5,326 nucleotides of DNA from Dehalococcoidia bacterium (GTDB lineage: Bacteria > Chloroflexota > Dehalococcoidia > SAR202 > UBA11138): positions 1 through 5,326 of the forward strand of contig JAAXHY010000121.1 in the NCBI GenBank assembly GCA_012270665.1, in the 5' to 3' direction. Position 1 is the first letter of the stretch; every line of letters begins with the position of its first letter. This document shows, piece by piece, positions 1 to 5,062 of this stretch. The translations under genes and the position numbers were made by a program. The notes beneath the pieces are model-generated. The model was not told where the DNA came from. It saw only the letters and a list, made by a program, of their open reading frames with translations, and ran no database searches.

Positions 1-732
1 ATTCTGGGCGAATGTCGTGAGGAGGCCGAAGAATTGGCCGCTCCCCATGCCATGTACACCAAAACCGGAACGCCGCTGGTGACTCTGAAGTTCGCGATGA
101 GCCTGGACGGCAAGATTGCTACTCGCGCGGGCGACTCCAAGTGGATTACGCGCGAGGAGTCGCGCAGGTATGTACACACGCTCAGGGCGCGGAGCGACGC
201 GATAGTGGCGGGAATAGGGACTGTGCTGGCAGACGACCCACAGCTCACGGCCAGGGACTCGAATGACGCGCCGCTCGCCCGACAGCCGCTCCGGGTGGTT
301 GTGGACAGCCGCGGCAATATGCCGCCGGACGCGACGATGTTGAGTCAGCCGGGCAAGACGCTGGTCGCGGTGTCGGAAATCAGTGGGGATGTCAGGGATG
401 CGCTTGAGTCTGCGGGCGCGGAGGTGTTCTTCGCTCCTGCAGGCGATGGACGTGTAAACCTGAGGGTGCTGCTTGCCGAGCTGGGACGGCGCGAGGTGAC
501 GAGCGTGCTGGTGGAGGGTGGAGGTACGCTCGCAGGCTCGCTTTTGGACGCTCGCTTGGCGCACAGGGTTGTGGCGTTCGTCGCGCCGGTGATCATAGGC
601 GGGGACAGGGCGCCTTCTCCGGTGGGTGGACAGGGCGCCGCGCTGATGTCGGACGCGATACGCCTGAGCGGAGTGAAGATAGAGAGATTCGGCGGGGACG
701 TGGCGGTCATTGGACGTTGTGATGTTGTCTGA
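1..732 (+). CDS. ribD: Riboflavin biosynthesis protein RibD, C-terminal reductase part (5' end outside window)
   Basis: The reading frame is open from base 1 to the TGA at 730-732, giving 243 residues; a full RibD is about 360, so the N-terminal deaminase domain and true start lie upstream. The TTG at 34 is internal and not a credible start. What is visible is the 5-amino-6-(5-phosphoribosylamino)uracil reductase domain (RibD_C, dihydrofolate-reductase fold), which uses NADPH to reduce the ribosyl side chain to ribityl. Family hallmarks seen, numbered from base 1, are TLKFAMSLDGKIAT (28-41), SKWIT (46-50), the RARSDAIVAGIGTVLADDPQLTAR stretch, PLRVVVDSRG, and the glycine-rich VEGGGTLAGSLL from 171, followed by APVIIGGDRAPSP. 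It is the first rib gene seen, with ribE beginning 83 bp downstream. The reductase domain looks intact. Confidence 0.95.
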   Translation: MLGECREEAEELAAPHAMYTKTGTPLVTLKFAMSLDGKIATRAGDSKWITREESRRYVHTLRARSDAIVAGIGTVLADDPQLTARDSNDAPLARQPLRVVVDSRGNMPPDATMLSQPGKTLVAVSEISGDVRDALESAGAEVFFAPAGDGRVNLRVLLAELGRREVTSVLVEGGGTLAGSLLDARLAHRVVAFVAPVIIGGDRAPSPVGGQGAALMSDAIRLSGVKIERFGGDVAVIGRCDVV

Positions 733-734
733 AT

Positions 735-748
735 CGGGAATGACAGCG
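735..748. repeat. Copy 1 of a 14-bp dispersed motif (CGGGAATGACAGCG)
   Basis: CGGGAATGACAGCG, three bases after the ribD stop, recurs exactly at 3209-3222 just past the other end of the operon. At the second site it forms the right arm of a hairpin; here the left arm (TTCCCG) is missing immediately upstream, so this looks like half of a REP-like element. Membership of a genome-wide family is inferred from only two copies. Confidence 0.5.
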
Positions 749-757
749 GGTGCGGTA

Positions 758-786
758 TTCACAATTTCCCTCCGTTTCGCTAATAT
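758..786 (+). promoter_or_regulatory. Candidate sigma-70-type promoter for ribE-ribBA-ribH
   Basis: TTCACA (758-763, 5 of 6 matches to TTGACA) is followed after exactly 17 bp by TAATAT (781-786, 4 of 6 to TATAAT), in the gap between ribD and ribE. Transcription would start near 793, leaving a leader of only about 23 bases that holds the AGAGGG ribosome site. The remaining rib genes could therefore be transcribed independently of ribD, and this transcript has no room for an FMN riboswitch. The call rests on consensus matching alone. Confidence 0.4.
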
Positions 787-815
787 CTTTTCAGCCTTTC
801 AGAGGGATGTGTCAG

Positions 816-1403
816 ATGTTTACCGGAATTGTCGAGGAAGTCGGGAGCGTAGTTGAGGTGTCCGAGACCGGGCTGGGCATACGCGCGTCGGTCGTAATGG
901 AGGACATCGCGGTTTCGGACAGCGTCAGCGTGAATGGCGCGTGCCTGACGGTTATCCAAATCGAGGATGACGTATTCTGGGTTGACACCGTTCCCGAGAC
1001 GCGGCGCAGGACGAACCTGGGCGGGTTGAGCGCTGGTTCTCCGGTCAACCTGGAACGCCCTCTCAGGGCGGACGGACGGTTCGGCGGTCACGTCGTGCAG
1101 GGGCACGTTGACGACGCCGGAACCGTGCTCTCGATCACCCCGGAAGGCAACTCCCACCTGTTCGAGTTCGAAGCTCCGGACAGCGTGACGCGCTTCATCG
1201 TGGAGAAAGGATTCATAGCTGTGGACGGGGTGAGTCTAACAGTTGTAAACTGTACCAATCACACATTCGTGGTGGCCATCATCCCCTATACCCTCGAACA
1301 CACTCTGTTTGCGGGATTGGAAGTCGGAGACGCAGTGAACCTGGAAGCGGATATCATGGCGAAGTACGTTTTGAAGGGGAGTGAACTTTCTGTTCATGGA
1401 TGA
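816..1403 (+). CDS. ribE: Riboflavin synthase, alpha-chain type
   Basis: The enzyme dismutates two molecules of 6,7-dimethyl-8-ribityllumazine into riboflavin plus the pyrimidine returned to RibH; it normally works as a trimer. The 195 residues hold the two lumazine-binding barrels. The first begins MFTGIVEE and carries VNGACLTV (39-46) and NLERPLRADGRFGGHVVQGHVD ending at residue 99. The second carries KGFIAVDGVSLTV (131-143), IIPYTLEHTLF (155-165) and VNLEADIMAKYV. Length and both repeats are complete. I chose ATG 816 because MFTGIVEE is the canonical N terminus and AGAGGG at 801-806 lies 9 bases upstream; the in-frame ATG at 807 abuts that site with no spacer, and 750 would add a stretch unlike the family. 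ribBA follows after 53 bp. Some naming schemes call this gene ribC or ribB. Confidence 0.96.
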   Translation: MFTGIVEEVGSVVEVSETGLGIRASVVMEDIAVSDSVSVNGACLTVIQIEDDVFWVDTVPETRRRTNLGGLSAGSPVNLERPLRADGRFGGHVVQGHVDDAGTVLSITPEGNSHLFEFEAPDSVTRFIVEKGFIAVDGVSLTVVNCTNHTFVVAIIPYTLEHTLFAGLEVGDAVNLEADIMAKYVLKGSELSVHG

Positions 1404-1456
1404 ATGAGGTCGAGGCGTGAGCGAGACGGCCCCTTTCTGACCGCGAGGATCCATCA

Positions 1457-2674
1457 ATGAGCATAGCTACAGTCGAAGAGGCGATTGCCGATATACGGGC
1501 GGGGAAGATGGTCATCATCGTGGATGATGAGGACCGCGAGAACGAGGGCGACCTCGCCATGGCCGCGGAGAAGATCACCCCGGACGACATCAACTTCATG
1601 GCTACGCACGGACGCGGCCTGATCTGCGTTCCGATGCTAGGCAAGCGGCTCGAAGAGCTCAGGCTGCCGATGATGACGCAGGACAACACCGCGAGGCTGG
1701 GCACCGCGTTCACCGTATCGGTGGATGTCCTCAAAGGCGCGACGACCGGCATATCGGCATACGACAGAGCCGCAACCATCGAGGCGCTGATAGACTCCAA
1801 CACTCTTCCCGAAGACCTGGGCAGGCCGGGGCACATATTCCCCCTCAGGTACATGGAGGGCGGCGTACTCAAGCGCGCGGGCCAGACCGAGGCGTCCGTA
1901 GATCTAACGAAGCTGGCGGGTCTCTATCCGGCGGCGGTGATATGCGAGGTGATGGCCAAAGACGGGACGATGGCGCGAATGCCCGCGCTCACCGAGTTCT
2001 CCCGCGCTCACGATGTGAAGATAGTTACGGTCGCGGACATAATCACCTACCGACGCGAACACGAGAAGCTGATAGAGAGGGTCGCCGAGGCCCGAGTTCC
2101 GACCATGCACGGTGAATTCAAGGCTGTCTCGTATAAGAGCATCGTTGACCCGAACGAGCACATAGCGCTGGTGAAGGGCGATCTGGACTTGGGCAAGCCC
2201 GTGCTGGTCAGGGTACACTCGGAATGCCTGACCGGAGATGTGTTCGGAAGCGTGCGCTGCGATTGCGGCGGCCAGATGGAACTGGCCCTCAGGGCAATCG
2301 AGAAGGAAGGCGTGGGAGTCTTCCTGTATATGCGACAGGAAGGTCGCGGCATAGGAATCCACAATAAACTGAGGGCCTATGCCCTTCAGGACGACGGGAT
2401 GGACACCGTTGACGCGAACATCGCGCTCGGTTTCGCGCCCGATCCCAGGCAGTATGGGGTCGGCGCGCAGATACTCATTGATCTGGGCGTGAAGAAGATG
2501 CGTCTGCTGACCAACAATCCGCAGAAGCGCGTGGGACTGGAGGGATTCGGCCTGGAGATAGTGGGTCAGGAGCCCATCATAGCGGGTGTGACGCCGGAGA
2601 ATCGGCGCTACCTGGAGACCAAGCGCACGCGGATGGGACATATGCTGGATCCGATGCCGGAGGCCGCCGAGTGA
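1457..2674 (+). CDS. ribBA: Bifunctional 3,4-dihydroxy-2-butanone 4-phosphate synthase / GTP cyclohydrolase II
   Basis: This fused protein starts both branches of riboflavin synthesis. Residues about 1-203 are the DHBP synthase (RibB) domain, converting ribulose 5-phosphate to the four-carbon unit: DDEDRENEGD (23-32), TTGISAYDRAATI (96-108), RPGHIFPL (123-130), AGQTEASVDL (141-150) and C163-E164. Residues about 204-405 are GTP cyclohydrolase II (RibA): HSECLTGDVFGSVRCDCG supplies zinc ligands C257, C268 and C270; RQEGRGIG is at 293-300; D329 and R331 lie in GFAPDPRQYG; TNNPQK is at 352-357. The 405-residue length is normal for the fusion. The ATG has GAGGA at 1445-1449, well spaced. One oddity: residue 143 is Gln (CAG), where E. 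coli RibB has the metal ligand His153 (RGGHTE). All other RibB signature residues I can place are kept. Confidence 0.96.
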   Translation: MSIATVEEAIADIRAGKMVIIVDDEDRENEGDLAMAAEKITPDDINFMATHGRGLICVPMLGKRLEELRLPMMTQDNTARLGTAFTVSVDVLKGATTGISAYDRAATIEALIDSNTLPEDLGRPGHIFPLRYMEGGVLKRAGQTEASVDLTKLAGLYPAAVICEVMAKDGTMARMPALTEFSRAHDVKIVTVADIITYRREHEKLIERVAEARVPTMHGEFKAVSYKSIVDPNEHIALVKGDLDLGKPVLVRVHSECLTGDVFGSVRCDCGGQMELALRAIEKEGVGVFLYMRQEGRGIGIHNKLRAYALQDDGMDTVDANIALGFAPDPRQYGVGAQILIDLGVKKMRLLTNNPQKRVGLEGFGLEIVGQEPIIAGVTPENRRYLETKRTRMGHMLDPMPEAAE

Positions 2675-3144
2675 CCCGCGAGATACACGGCTCGCTGAAC
2701 GGAGACGGCCTGCGTATGGGCATAGTCGTCGCATCCTTCAACGACTTCATAACGTCCCGGCTTCTTGACGGCGCAAAGGCCGCGCTCGGCAGCCACGGCG
2801 TCCGGGACGAAGACGTTACGGTCGTCACGGTCCCGGGGTCTTTCGAGATACCGCTGGTAGCCAAGAAGCTGTCGGAGTCGGGCCAGTATGACGCGGTTAT
2901 CTGTCTTGGGGCGGTCATTCGCGGGGAGACGGACCACTATCACCATGTCGCGGGCGAGGCGGCGAAGGGCATTGCCAACGCTTCACTGTCGAGCGGTGTG
3001 CCGGTGATATTCGGCGTGCTTACTACGGACACGGTGGAGCAGGCGATCAACCGCGCGGGCGGCAAGCAGGGCAACAACGGCTACGGCGCAGGCGTTGCCG
3101 CGGTCCAGATGGCAAACGTGGCGCGCGAGCTGGACGTGAACTAG
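2671..3144 (+). CDS. ribH: 6,7-dimethyl-8-ribityllumazine synthase
   Basis: RibH condenses the ribitylamino-pyrimidine with the DHBP four-carbon unit to form lumazine, the substrate of RibE; the family forms pentamers or 60-subunit shells. The 157-residue length is typical. Motifs in order are ASFNDFITSRLLDGA (21-35), VPGSFEIPLVAKKL (54-67), CLGAVIRGETDHYHHVAGEAAKGI (78-101) with the expected catalytic His89, VPVIFGVLTTDTVEQAINRAG (110-130) with the phosphate-binding Arg128, and a short C-terminal helix. The start is GTG at 2671, overlapping the ribBA TGA as GTGA; GGAGG at 2659-2663, seven bases upstream and inside ribBA, supports this start and suggests translational coupling. The gene ends the operon. 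Confidence 0.96.
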   Translation: MTREIHGSLNGDGLRMGIVVASFNDFITSRLLDGAKAALGSHGVRDEDVTVVTVPGSFEIPLVAKKLSESGQYDAVICLGAVIRGETDHYHHVAGEAAKGIANASLSSGVPVIFGVLTTDTVEQAINRAGGKQGNNGYGAGVAAVQMANVARELDVN

Positions 3145-3184
3145 GTCGGCTTTCTCTATGGCGACTCGTGGATTGCCGAGCGGC

Positions 3185-3214
3185 GAGCCCTTCGGGTTCC
3201 CGTTTTCACGGGAA
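3185..3214. other. Overlapping hairpins in the ribH / S51 convergent gap (possible terminator)
   Basis: Two inverted repeats share bases 3197-3199. GAGCCC (3185-3190) can pair with GGGTTC (3194-3199) over a 3-base loop, with one G-T wobble. TTCCCGT (3197-3203) pairs perfectly with ACGGGAA (3208-3214) over the loop TTTC. Only one can form at a time. They lie between the converging ribH and S51 genes, where a bidirectional terminator is expected, but neither strand has a strong run of T after the stem, so rho-independent termination is uncertain. Confidence 0.4.
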
Positions 3215-3222
3215 TGACAGCG
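3209..3222. repeat. Copy 2 of the 14-bp dispersed motif (CGGGAATGACAGCG)
   Basis: This is identical to bases 735-748. Its first six bases form the right arm of the TTCCCGT/ACGGGAA hairpin, so this copy looks like the fuller version of a REP-like element. It continues into the perfect palindrome ACAGCGCTGT (3217-3226), which ends one base before the S51 stop codon. Confidence 0.5.
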
Positions 3223-3226
3223 CTGT

Positions 3227-3907
3227 TTAGCCGGTGGTGAATGTATCGCCGTCTGCGTATCTATGCCAGGAGCCGTTTCGATAGACTGTTACGTATCCGG
3301 GGCCGAGCGCGGTCCAGCCATCCGGCCCGTTCAGCGCGCCGCAGCGTCCATCCACTCCGAAGATGGCGTTTAGTTCTTTGGGCTCGGAGGCGTCGAGGTC
3401 TCGCAGGGTGGAATCCGGGTCGGAGCGCTCGTGGTGGGGCAGAGTTGCGATTCCCTCCACTATACCCAGCGCGCGTCGCCATTCACGGAACCGCATCCAG
3501 CTTCCCATGACCATCGCCCCGGCGCTCGACCCCGCCAGTACCGCGCCACGTTCCAGCGCGTCTGTGATTCTGCCGAGAAGCGTGGATGCGGAGAGAGTCT
3601 CAAGCAGGTGCGCCGGATTGCCGCCGGTCAGATATACAAGATCGGCTGAATCAATCTCGGAGGCGAGGCCGATGTCCATAGCGCCTCTTCGATCCAGCGC
3701 CATCAGGGGGTGTGCGTCCGCGCCCAGTGATGTGAAGTGCCGCGCTCCGTTCTGAGCGGCGATATCCGGCCTCTCGAAGGCCGCCGCGGTTGGAATTATC
3801 AGCGCGACGGGCGCGGACTTGCCTGTTGCGGCCAGAATGGCCTCGTCCATAGGCTCGCAGCCTTCCCTGAATTCGTCTCCGCCTACCAGCGCGATCATGC
3901 CCGCCAT
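3227..3907 (-). CDS. Peptidase S51 (dipeptidase E / cyanophycinase)-like protein
   Basis: A 226-residue protein resembling the peptidase E/cyanophycinase superfamily, which has a class I glutamine amidotransferase-like fold. The N terminus MAGMIALVGGDEF is typical. PVALIIPTAAA (33-43) is a core strand, DLVYLTGGNPAHLLETL (89-105) is the conserved oxyanion-region motif, and VLAGSSAGAMVMGSW (123-137) is the nucleophile elbow with Ser128. LPHHERSD from 156 offers a candidate catalytic His (158 or 159). The pattern suggests a cytoplasmic serine hydrolase with no signal peptide; the substrate (dipeptide, cyanophycin or other) cannot be read from sequence. I prefer the ATG at 3907: GGAGG (3920-3916) is 8 bases away, against only 2 bases from the in-frame ATG at 3913 and 17 from that at 3898. 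The gene converges on ribH and diverges from the membrane-protein gene. Confidence 0.8.
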   Translation of the reverse strand: MAGMIALVGGDEFREGCEPMDEAILAATGKSAPVALIIPTAAAFERPDIAAQNGARHFTSLGADAHPLMALDRRGAMDIGLASEIDSADLVYLTGGNPAHLLETLSASTLLGRITDALERGAVLAGSSAGAMVMGSWMRFREWRRALGIVEGIATLPHHERSDPDSTLRDLDASEPKELNAIFGVDGRCGALNGPDGWTALGPGYVTVYRNGSWHRYADGDTFTTG

Positions 3908-3940
3908 ATTCATTGCCTCCGCATTGTGAGTTTGTTCGGC

Positions 3941-3949
3941 ATTGTAACA
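3941..3949 (-). promoter_or_regulatory. Extended -10 promoter for the S51-like gene
   Basis: Read on the minus strand, bases 3949-3941 are TGTTACAAT: a TACAAT -10 box (5 of 6) preceded by TG and one base, the extended -10 pattern. No convincing -35 box lies 15-18 bp upstream, as is common for extended -10 promoters. Transcription would start near 3934 and give a leader of about 27 bases before the ATG at 3907. Confidence 0.45.
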
Positions 3950-3952
3950 GGG

Positions 3953-4017
3953 GAGCGGAATTTTTCAGGTGGGAGGATGTAATCGGCTGCGATTCCGCTC
4001 ATGCCCACCTACGCGGA
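3953..4017. repeat. Interleaved inverted repeats (A-B-A'-B') in the divergent intergenic region
   Basis: GAGCGGAAT (3953-3961) is the exact reverse complement of ATTCCGCTC (3992-4000), and AGGTGGG (3967-3973) is the exact reverse complement of CCCACCT (4004-4010). The arms alternate, A-B-A'-B', which as RNA could make a pseudoknot and as DNA two overlapping dyads. The core TCCGC of arm A' (3994-3998) can also pair with GCGGA at 4013-4017, giving an alternative hairpin. The block sits just upstream of the minus-strand -10 element. Its function is unknown. Confidence 0.55.
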
Positions 4018-4026
4018 CAAGAATAA

Positions 4027-4057
4027 TTGGGCAGACCGAAAATTTTTACGATATACT
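4027..4057 (+). promoter_or_regulatory. Weak candidate promoter in AT-rich block, towards the VTT gene
   Basis: Bases 4021-4100 hold only 24 G or C in 80, against GC-rich flanks, which fits a promoter region. TATACT (4052-4057) matches the -10 consensus at 5 of 6 positions; the nearest -35-like element is TTGGGC (4027-4032), with a long 19-bp spacer. It would give a leader of roughly 110 bases before the GTG at 4173. The 265 bases from 3908 to 4172 otherwise hold no convincing gene. Confidence 0.25.
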
Positions 4058-4114
4058 AGAAATATATCAAAACCTAACAATCTCTGACCTAATTTCACTA
4101 AGCGTCTATTGTGT

Positions 4115-4154
4115 GGAGGAGTTAATATACAGTCTGTGGGGCAGCAGTTAATAT
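4115..4154 (+). repeat. Direct repeat pair GGAGGAGTTAATAT / GCAGCAGTTAATAT
   Basis: GGAGGAGTTAATAT (4115-4128) and GCAGCAGTTAATAT (4141-4154) agree at 12 of 14 positions, with nine identical at the end (AGTTAATAT), and are offset by 26 bp. They lie 19 to 58 bases before the GTG of the membrane-protein gene. They could be a tandem operator or a chance duplication; nothing in the sequence decides. Confidence 0.4.
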
Positions 4155-4172
4155 CCTTAGCGAGGATACGAA

Positions 4173-4925
4173 GTGAACATCAAGTTCGACAATGCCCGCA
4201 CTCAGGTTTTGGTGGGCGACAAGCCTGAAACGCCTACGGTAGCGCCACTATCTACTGACGCGCTGGCTGTGGGTAGACTCGAAGCGACCGGGACAGGTCT
4301 GCAACCCTTCCACAAGGTCTCGACAGCCGACATCTCCGAGGCTTCCACAGCCCCGTCTCCCATTATCATCAGGCCATCTCTGGGCCTCACGCTCCAATTG
4401 GGATTCATGGCGCTGTCCTCCATTGCGCTTTTCTTCCTGCTAATCAAGTTCGCGCCGCGTCTCGAATCCCTCGGCAACTGGGGTTATGTCGGAGTCGCGG
4501 CGGTGGAGTTCGGCAACAGCGCCATGCTGGCGATTCCTACGCCATCCTACGCGTACACTTTCGCGATGGGGGCGATTCTCAACCCATTTGCCGTCGGAGC
4601 AATAGGCGGAATAGCCGCAATGTTAGGTGAGCTAATAGGCTACTACCTGGGACACAGGGGGAGCGTCATGCTGCCGGCGAGTCCGCGTGTCGAGCGATTC
4701 AAGTCGTGGACCGGAAGGTGGGGATCGGTCGTTCTATTCTGGTTCGCTATCCTGCCGGTGCCCTTCGACATTGCGGGCATTTGGGCGGGGGCCGCGCGCT
4801 ATCCACTTAACCGCTTTGTGCCGGTCGTCGCGCTTGGAAAGGGAATTAAGATAACCATGATCGCTCTGGCCGGGTATTTTGGAATGGACGCCCTCATAGA
4901 CCTGGCCGTGGGCTTCGGCATATAG
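4173..4925 (+). CDS. VTT-domain (SNARE-associated / DedA-like) membrane protein
   Basis: A 250-residue inner-membrane protein. Residues 1-68 are polar, rich in Thr, Ser, Ala and Pro, with no signal peptide, and probably lie in the cytoplasm. Hydrophobic segments follow at about 70-94, 103-135, 138-160, 184-206 and 215-249. VTT/DedA features are the small-residue re-entrant-type stretches with helix-breaking prolines (IPTPSYAYTFAMG, 121-133), GELIGYYLGHRG (152-163), and the motif from RWGSVVLFWFAILPVPFDIAG (182-202) through WAGAARYPLNRF (204-215). The family is linked to lipid scrambling or undecaprenyl-phosphate and lipid transport, but the role of this member is not readable. The GTG start is supported by GAGGA at 4162-4166, six bases upstream; no other start lies nearby before the first membrane segment. 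Neighbours give no functional hint. Confidence 0.8.
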   Translation: MNIKFDNARTQVLVGDKPETPTVAPLSTDALAVGRLEATGTGLQPFHKVSTADISEASTAPSPIIIRPSLGLTLQLGFMALSSIALFFLLIKFAPRLESLGNWGYVGVAAVEFGNSAMLAIPTPSYAYTFAMGAILNPFAVGAIGGIAAMLGELIGYYLGHRGSVMLPASPRVERFKSWTGRWGSVVLFWFAILPVPFDIAGIWAGAARYPLNRFVPVVALGKGIKITMIALAGYFGMDALIDLAVGFGI

Positions 4926-4977
4926 TCTTGGGATCCCCCGCAGGTTCAAAAGGCGAGTGTTGAGGGTAAATGTATCC

Positions 4978-5005
4978 TTTACTTGGGTGAAGGCGTTCGT
5001 ATAGC
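4978..5005 (+). promoter_or_regulatory. Weak candidate promoter for the uracil-DNA glycosylase gene
   Basis: TTTACT (4978-4983, 4 of 6) and TATAGC (5000-5005, 4 of 6) are separated by 16 bp in the 137-bp gap after the membrane-protein gene. Start of transcription would fall near 5012. The -10-like element overlaps the left arm of the hairpin at 4999-5018. Support is only marginal. Confidence 0.2.
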
Positions 5006-5018
5006 ATTTACGCTATGC
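4999..5018. other. Hairpin between the VTT gene and the glycosylase gene
   Basis: GTATAGC (4999-5005) pairs with GCTATGC (5012-5018) over the loop ATTTAC, a 7-bp stem with one T-G wobble. No T-run follows; instead there is TTCCGG repeated at 5021-5026 and 5033-5038. It could be a weak terminator for the membrane-protein gene, or part of the glycosylase leader. Confidence 0.35.
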
Positions 5019-5062
5019 TGTTCCGGTTTCCCTTCCGGCCTATTTGAAGAACGGGTTGTCCA

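Noticed and set aside
750..815. Extended N terminus for riboflavin synthase, starting at 750 or at ATG 807
   Set aside because: The family begins with MFTGIVEE. The extra residues would overlap the promoter-like elements, and ATG 807 directly abuts the AGAGGG site without a spacer.
733..815. FMN riboswitch in the ribD-ribE gap
   Set aside because: The gap is only 83 bases and shows none of the conserved RFN-element segments.
1404..1456. Small gene or regulatory element between ribE and ribBA
   Set aside because: The 53 bases hold only the GAGGA ribosome site; I see no stem of note or promoter-like pair.
1904..2734. A long minus-strand open frame (276 codons) opposite ribBA and ribH
   Set aside because: It is antisense to two clearly coding genes, a common artefact in GC-rich DNA, and its translation shows no recognisable motif.
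3969..4151. A 60-codon open frame (GTG start) in the divergent intergenic region
   Set aside because: It has no ribosome site at a suitable distance, runs through AT-rich presumed promoter DNA and the repeats, and its translation resembles no family I know.
3145..4172. A mobile element, defence system or other novel cassette
   Set aside because: I found no transposase, integrase, terminal repeats with target duplication, toxin-antitoxin pair or reverse transcriptase; the structured repeats alone do not justify such a call.
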